Positions 58,638-64,000 of a stretch of 64,000 nt of DNA are shown here, one piece after another. The position numbers were made by a program, and so were the translations under genes. The notes beneath the pieces are model-generated. The model was given only the letters and a program-made list of their open reading frames with translations. It made no database searches and had not been told where the DNA came from. The DNA comes from Massilia terrae (GTDB lineage Bacteria > Pseudomonadota > Gammaproteobacteria > Burkholderiales > Burkholderiaceae_D). The stretch covers positions 62,001 to 126,000 of the forward strand of contig NZ_JANUGU010000008.1 in NCBI RefSeq assembly GCF_024753145.1, in the 5' to 3' direction. Positions within the stretch are counted from its first letter, which is position 1. Each line of letters opens with the position of its first letter.

Positions 58638-59609
58638 ATGCTCTCCGAATTCGACCTCATCAAACGCTACTTCACGCGCGAGCGCGCCGGCCGCGCTTCG
58701 ACCGTGCTCGGCGTCGGCGACGACTGCGCCCTGCTCGCGCCCACGCCCGGCATGCAGTTGGCGGTATCGACCGACATGCTGGTCGAGGACCGCCACTTCT
58801 TTGCCGGCGCCGACCCGCGCAAGCTGGGGCACAAGTGCCTGGCCGTGAACCTGTCGGACCTGGCCGCGATGGGCGCGCGCCCGCTCGCGTTCACGCTGGC
58901 GCTGGCGCTGCCGCAGGCCGATGCCGACTGGCTGGCCGGCTTCTCCGAAGGCCTGTTCGCGCTGGCCGACGAATATGGCTGTGAACTCATCGGCGGCGAC
59001 ACCACCCGCGGCCCGCTCAATATCTGCATCACCGTGTTCGGCGAAATCGAACCGGGCCACGCGCTGCGGCGCGACGCGGCCCGCGACGGCGACGACATCT
59101 GGATCTCCGGCACCCTGGGCGACGCGCGCCTGGCGCTGGCCGGCTACCGCAACGAAGCCTGGCTCGATGCCGCCAGCCACGAGCAGGCCGGCGCACGCAT
59201 GCACACGCCGACGCCGCGCGTGGCGCTGGGCCGCCTGCTGGCCGAACAAAAACTGGCCCGTGCCGCGCTCGATATCTCGGATGGCCTGATCGGCGACCTT
59301 AGCCACATCCTGGCCGCATCGCGGGTCGGCGCCACGCTCGACGTCGATGCGCTGCCGGCCGGCCTCGCCCTGCAGCGCGAGGACCAGGCCCTGCGGCGCC
59401 GCTTCACGCTCGCGGGCGGCGACGACTACGAGCTGTGCTTCACCGCCGCACCGGCACAGCGCGCCGCGATCGAGGATGCCGGGCGCGCCAGCGCCACCCC
59501 GGTCACGCGCGTCGGACGCATCGAAGCCGCGCCCGGGCTGCGCCTGGTCGACGCGCATGGCGTGCCGCTTGCGCTGTCGCTGCGCGGCTGGGATCACTTC
59601 CAGCAGTAG
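58638..59609 (+). CDS. thiL: Thiamine-monophosphate kinase
   Basis: The 323-residue ATP-dependent kinase makes thiamine diphosphate from thiamine monophosphate. It has VGDDCALL (metal Asp pair), VSTDMLVEDRHF, AVNLSDLAAMGARP, IGGDTTRGP, LDISDGLIGDL and the AGGDDYELCF end. Homology fixes the ATG at 58638; the frame could extend upstream into the repeat, which is unlikely. Its usual neighbour pgpA is absent here. Confidence 0.95.
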   Translation: MLSEFDLIKRYFTRERAGRASTVLGVGDDCALLAPTPGMQLAVSTDMLVEDRHFFAGADPRKLGHKCLAVNLSDLAAMGARPLAFTLALALPQADADWLAGFSEGLFALADEYGCELIGGDTTRGPLNICITVFGEIEPGHALRRDAARDGDDIWISGTLGDARLALAGYRNEAWLDAASHEQAGARMHTPTPRVALGRLLAEQKLARAALDISDGLIGDLSHILAASRVGATLDVDALPAGLALQREDQALRRRFTLAGGDDYELCFTAAPAQRAAIEDAGRASATPVTRVGRIEAAPGLRLVDAHGVPLALSLRGWDHFQQ

Positions 59610-59682
59610 GCCGGGCGAACTTGGCCGCGAGGCTGGCGACCATCGCCAGCGCTCCCAGCGTTTCCAGCAATACGTCGATCAT
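59503..59682 (-). CDS. Possible small membrane protein overlapping the thiL 3' end
   Basis: A 59-codon frame starts 18 bases after the TSUP transporter stop and has GGGAGG six bases upstream of its ATG, a very strong ribosome site. The product begins with a short helix (IDVLLETLGALAMVASLAAK) and ends Arg/Ala rich. It overlaps the last 107 bases of thiL on the opposite strand. It could be a real operon partner or a chance frame. Confidence 0.35.
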   Translation of the reverse strand: MIDVLLETLGALAMVASLAAKFARPTAGSDPSRAATAQAARHARRPGAARARLRCVRRA

Positions 59683-59699
59683 GCTTCCCTCCCGTTGAA

Positions 59700-60467
59700 T
59701 CAGCGCTGCAGCAGCGCCGGCGCGTAGGCCTTGATGAAGAACGCCAGCGTGATGCAGGACGTGGCGAGCAGCGTGACGGTGCGGATAAGCTGCGGCGAAG
59801 CGCGCCGCCCGAGATGCGCGCCGCCATAGCCGCCGATGACCGCACCGATGAGCATCGCCAGCGTCTCGTGCCAGTGCACTGCGTTGGCGATGATGAAGGC
59901 GACCACGGCCACCATGTTCGCCGCGCTGACCAGCAGCGTGCGCGGCGCGTTGAGCTCCTTCAGCTCGCAGCTGTCGAGCAGTCCCCACATCGCCATCATC
60001 ATGATCCCGACCGCGCCGCCAAAATAGCCACCGTAGACGCCAAGCGCGAACTGGACGGCCAGCACCGCACGCGCATGGACGTGGAAGCGTGCCCGCATCG
60101 CCTCGCCGATGCGCCGCCCGAACGCCAGCGCAATGGAAGCGGCCAGCAGCAGCCAGGGCAGCACGAACGTGAAGGCCGCCGACGAAGTCCGCAGGAGCAG
60201 CAGCGCCCCGGCCAGGCCGCCGCACACAGTCACGCCCAGCAGCGCGCGCAGCGATACAGCGCCCACCGGACGCAAGCCGTCGCGGTAGGCCCAGGCGCTC
60301 GCCAGCCCGCCGGGAAACAGTGCGACCGTACTCGAAGCATTCGCCTGAACCGGTGGCACGCCGGCCGCGATCATCGCCGGCAAACTGACGAAGGAGCCAC
60401 CGCCCGCCAACGCATTCATCGCCCCCGCCACCACTCCGGCCAGAAGCACCAGGATCATCGTGTTCAT
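59700..60467 (-). CDS. TSUP (TauE/SafE) family transporter
   Basis: This 255-residue inner-membrane protein has about eight helices. The start has AGAMNALAGGGSFVSLPAM (19 residues), the duplicated TSUP signature, and VYGGYFGGAVGIMMMAMWGL marks the second repeat. These transporters move sulfite, sulfonates, thiosulfate or organic acids. It is divergent from a LysR regulator across an 88-base gap with a symmetrical LysR-type site, so it is likely its target. Confidence 0.88.
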   Translation of the reverse strand: MNTMILVLLAGVVAGAMNALAGGGSFVSLPAMIAAGVPPVQANASSTVALFPGGLASAWAYRDGLRPVGAVSLRALLGVTVCGGLAGALLLLRTSSAAFTFVLPWLLLAASIALAFGRRIGEAMRARFHVHARAVLAVQFALGVYGGYFGGAVGIMMMAMWGLLDSCELKELNAPRTLLVSAANMVAVVAFIIANAVHWHETLAMLIGAVIGGYGGAHLGRRASPQLIRTVTLLATSCITLAFFIKAYAPALLQR

Positions 60468-60524
60468 CCAGTCATGGTAGTGCCCGTGGGACGCCTCCGC
60501 AATCTGGCAATTCCGGTGCTACAC

Positions 60525-60539
60525 TTCGGAAATTCCGAA
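60525..60539. promoter_or_regulatory. LysR-type palindromic site between the TSUP and LysR genes
   Basis: TTCGGAAATTCCGAA is a perfect 7-1-7 inverted repeat and includes a T-N11-A core. It lies in the divergent gap, 16 bases before the LysR start codon, as expected for an autoregulatory and activator site. Confidence 0.7.
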
Positions 60540-60555
60540 TGCAGAAGGCTTTGCG

Positions 60556-61437
60556 ATGCGCTTCGACCTGACCGATATGCGGCTGTTCCTGACCGTGGTG
60601 GAGTGCGGTAGCCTGACCCAGGGCGCACGCGCGATGCACCTGGCGCTGGCTTCGGTCAGCGAACGCATCGCCGGCATGGAGGCGGCCCTCGGCGCGCCGC
60701 TGTTGGAGCGCAACCGGCGCGGCGTGCGCGCCACCGCCGCCGGCGAAGCCCTGGTCCGGCACGCGCGTTCGATCCTCGGCCAGGTAGAGCAGATGCGCGG
60801 CGAACTGCGCACCTACGCCACCGGCTTGAAAGGCCGCGTCAGGCTGCTGTCCAACAGCGGCGCCCTGTCCACCTTTCTCCCGCAGCAGCTGTGCCGCTTC
60901 CTCGCGGCCCACCGCGACCTGGCGGTCGACCTGGAGGAGCTGACAAGCACCGGCATCGTGCAGGCACTGGTCACCCGCCGCGCCGACCTCGGCATCGTCG
61001 CCGACACCACCGACCTGGGCATGCTGCAGACCCACCTGATCGCCACCGACAAGCTGGTCGTCCTCACAGCCCACAAGCACCGCCTGGCCCGGCAAGCAGC
61101 CGTCGCCTTTTCCGAAGTCCTCGACGAACCGTTCGTCGGCCTGAAGGACGCCGCGCTCGAAACCCACCTCGCGGAACGCGCCTCGCGCCTGGGCCGCCAG
61201 TTCGATTACCGGGTCCAGCTGCGCAGCACGGAAATGGTGGCAATGCACGTCGAAGCCGGCATCGGGGTTTCGATCATGTCCGATGCGGCGGCGCGCACCC
61301 TGCACCGCGACCTGGCCGTGCTGCCGCTGGCCGAAGTGTGGGCTACGCGCCGCATCTACCTGTGCGCGCGCGATTTCGCCGCTCTGCCGCCGCACACGCA
61401 CTTGCTGGCGCAGCAGCTCTTGCAGCAGGCCGCCTAG
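60556..61437 (+). CDS. LysR-family transcriptional regulator
   Basis: The 293-residue regulator has the N-terminal helix-turn-helix (LTQGARAMHLALASVSERIAGM, in part) and RRGVRATAAGEAL, then the effector domain. It probably controls the divergent TSUP transporter through the palindrome at 60525-60539. Its stop codon overlaps the stop of the convergent GGDEF-EAL gene. Confidence 0.9.
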   Translation: MRFDLTDMRLFLTVVECGSLTQGARAMHLALASVSERIAGMEAALGAPLLERNRRGVRATAAGEALVRHARSILGQVEQMRGELRTYATGLKGRVRLLSNSGALSTFLPQQLCRFLAAHRDLAVDLEELTSTGIVQALVTRRADLGIVADTTDLGMLQTHLIATDKLVVLTAHKHRLARQAAVAFSEVLDEPFVGLKDAALETHLAERASRLGRQFDYRVQLRSTEMVAMHVEAGIGVSIMSDAAARTLHRDLAVLPLAEVWATRRIYLCARDFAALPPHTHLLAQQLLQQAA

Positions 61438-64000
61438 CGCTCGCTCGGCGCCGGCCCCTCGCCCATGCGCGGGGTCTTGCGGTCGTCGTAAGGCCCGTGC
61501 TGCAGCCAGTAGTGGCGGAAGGCGAGGCGCACGTTCTCGCGCAGCTCGTCGTCGTCCCAGGGCTTGGTGTAGAAGCGGTAGATCGCGCCGCGGTTGATCG
61601 ATTCGAGCACAGTGCCGACCTCGGTGTAGCCGGACAGGATGATGCGAATCGTGTCCGGGTACATCTCCTTGACCTTGCTGAGGAATTCGGTCCCGCTCAT
61701 CACCGGCATGCGCTGGTCGCACAGGATCACCTGCACGTTATGCAGCGCCAGCAGCTCGAAGCCCTCGGCCGCGGACGCCGCCGTCAGCACGCGGTAGTTG
61801 TCGCGCCTGAACAGCCGGTGCAGCGCGCCCAGCACGTTGACGTCGTCGTCCACCACCAGCAGGGTCTGCACATTGCGGTCGTCGGCCGAGGGCTTGTCGG
61901 GCTGGCTGCGGTTTTCTTCCACCATCGCCACCAGCGCGTCCGGCGTCAGCGCGCGCGAGAAGTGGAAGCCCTGGATCTCGTCGCAGCGGTGGCGCCGCAG
62001 GTAGGCCATCTGGGCGCGCGTCTCCACCCCTTCCGCGATCACCAGCATGTGCAGGCTGTGCGCCATGTTGATGATGGCCTGCGCGATCGCGGCGTCGTCC
62101 GGATTGGTGATGATGTCGCGCACGAAGGCGATGTCGATCTTCAGCTTGTCGATCGGGAAGCGGCGCAGGTAGGCCAGGCTCGAATAGCCGGTGCCGAAGT
62201 CGTCGATCGCGACCTTGATGCCCATCTGCTTCAGGCGCGCCAGCACTTCGATAGTGTGCTCGGCCTGGCGCATCAGGGCGCTCTCGGTCAGCTCCAGCTC
62301 CAGCAGCGCCGGCTCGACCGCGTGGCGCTCCAGCGCCTCGTGCACGGTCTGTCCCAGGTCGCCCTCCGCGAACTGGCGGCTCGACACATTGACCGCCACC
62401 CGCAGGTCGCGCAGGCCCTGCTCCTGCCAGGCCGCGATCTGGCGGCAGGCCTCGCCGATGATCCACTCGCCGACCCGCACCACCAGGCCGGTCTCCTCCA
62501 TCACCGGCACGAACTCGGCCGGGTACACCAGGCCGAAGCCGGGACGGTTCCAGCGCAGCAGCGCCTCGACCCCGCTGACACGGCCGGTGTTCAGGTCCAT
62601 CTTCGGCTGGTAGTGCAGCTCGAACTGGTCGTCGTCGAGCGCGCTGCGCAGCGCCAGTTCGAGGTCGAGCCGCGCCAGCACCTGCACGTTCATGCCGGCG
62701 GTGAAGAAGCGGAAGCCGTCGCGTCCGGCCTCGCGCGCCCGCACCATGGCGGTGTCTGCGTACTTGACCAGGGTGCCGGGATCGGTGGCGTCGTCCGGGT
62801 ACATGGCGATGCCGATGCTGACGGTCAGCGCGGCCTGCTGCCCGTGCAGGTCGAACGGCGCGCGCATCGACTCGCGCACCTCGTTGGCGGTGTTGACCGC
62901 TTCCTGCTGGTCGCGCGCCATGGTCAGGATCAGCGCGAACTCGTCGCCGCCGAGGCGCCCGACCGTGTCGCGCAGGCGCACGCAGCGCACCAGCCGCGTG
63001 CTGAACTGGCGCAGCAGCTCGTCGCCCAGCGCCGGGCCGAGCGAATCGTTGATGATCTTGAAGCGGTCGATCGCCATGAACAGCACCGCCACCCGCCACT
63101 GCTTGTCGCGCGCCAGCTCGATCGCGTCGCGCAGGTTCTGGAAGAACAGCGAACGGTTCGGCAGGCCGGTCAGGCCGTCGTAGTGGGCCAGGTGCTTCAG
63201 GCGCTGCTGGGCGTGGATGCGTTCGCTGATGTCGCGCGCCACCGCGATCAGCATGTGGCTGTGGCCCTCGCTCAGCTTCTGCCAGCCGATCTCCACCGGC
63301 ACCGAGCCCTGGCCGTCGGCGCGCAGCAGGTCGGTCTCGACCACGTCGTGCTCGCGCGGCGTGCCCTCGTCGCGCAGCAGGCGCTGCAGGTGTTCGCGGG
63401 TGGCCAGGCCGAGCGCCACCGGGTCGATCCGCAGCAGCGCGTCGCGCGAGAAGCCGAGCATGCGGCAGGCGCCGTCCGACACGTCCACCATCGCCATATT
63501 GGCGGCGTCGATCAGGAAGATGGCGTCGGCGGTGGCATCCATCGCGCCGCGAAAGCGCGCCAGCTCGGCGGTGCGCTCCTTCACCTTGCGTTCCATGCGC
63601 GCGCCGTAGTCGTTCGACTCGCGGTGCAGCAGGCGCACTTCGAGCAGGTTGCGGATGCGCGCCATCACCTCCACGGTGTCGAAGGGCTTGCTGATGAAGT
63701 CGCGCGCGCCGGCCTTGAGCGCGGCGAGCTTCTTGTCCGGCTCGGCCGTCACGACCAGCACCGGCAGCCAGGCGCCCGGCTCGACTTCCTTGAGCTGCTC
63801 CATCACCTCGAAGCCGCTCATCAAGGGCATGTGCAGGTCGAGGATGATCAGGTCGTACTGCTTCTCGCGGTGCAGCTCGGCGACCTGACGCGGGTCGGTC
63901 ACACTGTCGACATTGTCGTAGCCGGTGGTCTTGAGCAGGTATTCCAGCAGCTGCACGTTGACCTGCTGGTCGTCGACCACCAGGATGCGGGCGCGGCGGA
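61434..64000 (-). CDS. REC-PAS-GGDEF-EAL-REC signalling protein, partial
   Basis: At least 855 residues, cut at the right edge. Domain order is REC (phospho-Asp in LIILDLHMPLMSG), PAS, GGDEF, EAL and a second REC (VILCDQRMPVMSG with TKPWDDDEL). The GGDEF has the active GGDEF and an RxxD inhibitory site (RLRD) five residues before it. The EAL has EALLRWN, DDFGTGYSS and EGVET, so it may be active. It makes or breaks cyclic di-GMP under phosphorelay control. The frame stays open to position 64000, so the true start lies outside the window. Confidence 0.92.
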   Translation of the reverse strand, partial: RRARILVVDDQQVNVQLLEYLLKTTGYDNVDSVTDPRQVAELHREKQYDLIILDLHMPLMSGFEVMEQLKEVEPGAWLPVLVVTAEPDKKLAALKAGARDFISKPFDTVEVMARIRNLLEVRLLHRESNDYGARMERKVKERTAELARFRGAMDATADAIFLIDAANMAMVDVSDGACRMLGFSRDALLRIDPVALGLATREHLQRLLRDEGTPREHDVVETDLLRADGQGSVPVEIGWQKLSEGHSHMLIAVARDISERIHAQQRLKHLAHYDGLTGLPNRSLFFQNLRDAIELARDKQWRVAVLFMAIDRFKIINDSLGPALGDELLRQFSTRLVRCVRLRDTVGRLGGDEFALILTMARDQQEAVNTANEVRESMRAPFDLHGQQAALTVSIGIAMYPDDATDPGTLVKYADTAMVRAREAGRDGFRFFTAGMNVQVLARLDLELALRSALDDDQFELHYQPKMDLNTGRVSGVEALLRWNRPGFGLVYPAEFVPVMEETGLVVRVGEWIIGEACRQIAAWQEQGLRDLRVAVNVSSRQFAEGDLGQTVHEALERHAVEPALLELELTESALMRQAEHTIEVLARLKQMGIKVAIDDFGTGYSSLAYLRRFPIDKLKIDIAFVRDIITNPDDAAIAQAIINMAHSLHMLVIAEGVETRAQMAYLRRHRCDEIQGFHFSRALTPDALVAMVEENRSQPDKPSADDRNVQTLLVVDDDVNVLGALHRLFRRDNYRVLTAASAAEGFELLALHNVQVILCDQRMPVMSGTEFLSKVKEMYPDTIRIILSGYTEVGTVLESINRGAIYRFYTKPWDDDELRENVRLAFRHYWLQHGPYDDRKTPRMGEGPAPSER

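Overview
The window is GC-rich (roughly two thirds G+C by eye), densely coding bacterial chromosome. Gene content points to a betaproteobacterium of the Burkholderiales, most likely Oxalobacteraceae near Massilia/Telluria. This rests on family resemblance of the hut operon, the trxA-rho-rpmE2 block, the second IF-1 and the gmd/rmd cassette, so the genus is an inference. No phage, insertion sequence, integron or CRISPR array was seen. The only mobile-looking elements are short palindromic repeats between genes.

Layout. 1-5.0 kb (minus): a six-gene run with an isochorismatase-fold hydrolase, XapX protein, Tat-type amidohydrolase, DoxX protein, porin and DUF1275 protein, facing a LysR regulator at 5.2 kb. 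6.2-11.2 kb: a class III aminotransferase converges on a KamA-like radical SAM aminomutase / MFS / FAH-hydrolase operon. 11.4-13.6 kb: a secreted single-Cache protein and a chemoreceptor. 13.8-20.3 kb: housekeeping and repair genes (3-methyladenine and deoxyinosine glycosylases, HDOD protein, TPR lipoprotein, IF-1 paralogue, Mpo1-like protein, glycine-zipper lipoprotein, EamA exporter, GNAT enzyme). 20.8-28.0 kb: the hut operon hutU-H-G-F-D-I (minus), complete for histidine to glutamate by the five-step HutF/HutG route. Its repressor hutC lies at 31.8 kb, and a HutC-type operator sits in the spacer of the hutU promoter. Between them lie a second amidohydrolase and the ada / 2OG-oxygenase repair pair.

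32.7-35.5 kb: trxA, rho, two tandem paralogous small membrane proteins and rpmE2, with clear intrinsic terminators after rho and rpmE2. 35.6-40.1 kb: a GT-C glycosyltransferase, a small membrane protein, a truncated hydrolase-like remnant and a KimA-like transporter. 40.25 kb: tRNA-Leu(CAA). 40.5-43.3 kb: a CpxR/CpxA-like two-component system and a Spy/CpxP protein, with CpxR-type GTAAA repeats before both units. 43.5-48.6 kb: a B-type heme-copper oxidase locus with three multiheme c-type cytochromes. 48.7-53.8 kb: a solute-binding protein and a gmd-rmd-GT4-GT4 cassette for GDP-6-deoxyhexose (probably D-rhamnose) glycan. 54.1-58.5 kb: maeB, then rubrerythrin, rubredoxin and rubredoxin reductase. 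58.6-64 kb: thiL, a TSUP transporter with divergent LysR, and a REC-PAS-GGDEF-EAL-REC protein cut by the window end.

The most notable signals are the HutC operator inside the hut promoter, paired CpxR boxes, a family of 26-30 bp palindromic repeats at gene ends, the tandem small-protein paralogues, the multi-cytochrome oxidase locus and the KamA-like aminomutase cluster. No obviously new defence or mobile system was found.
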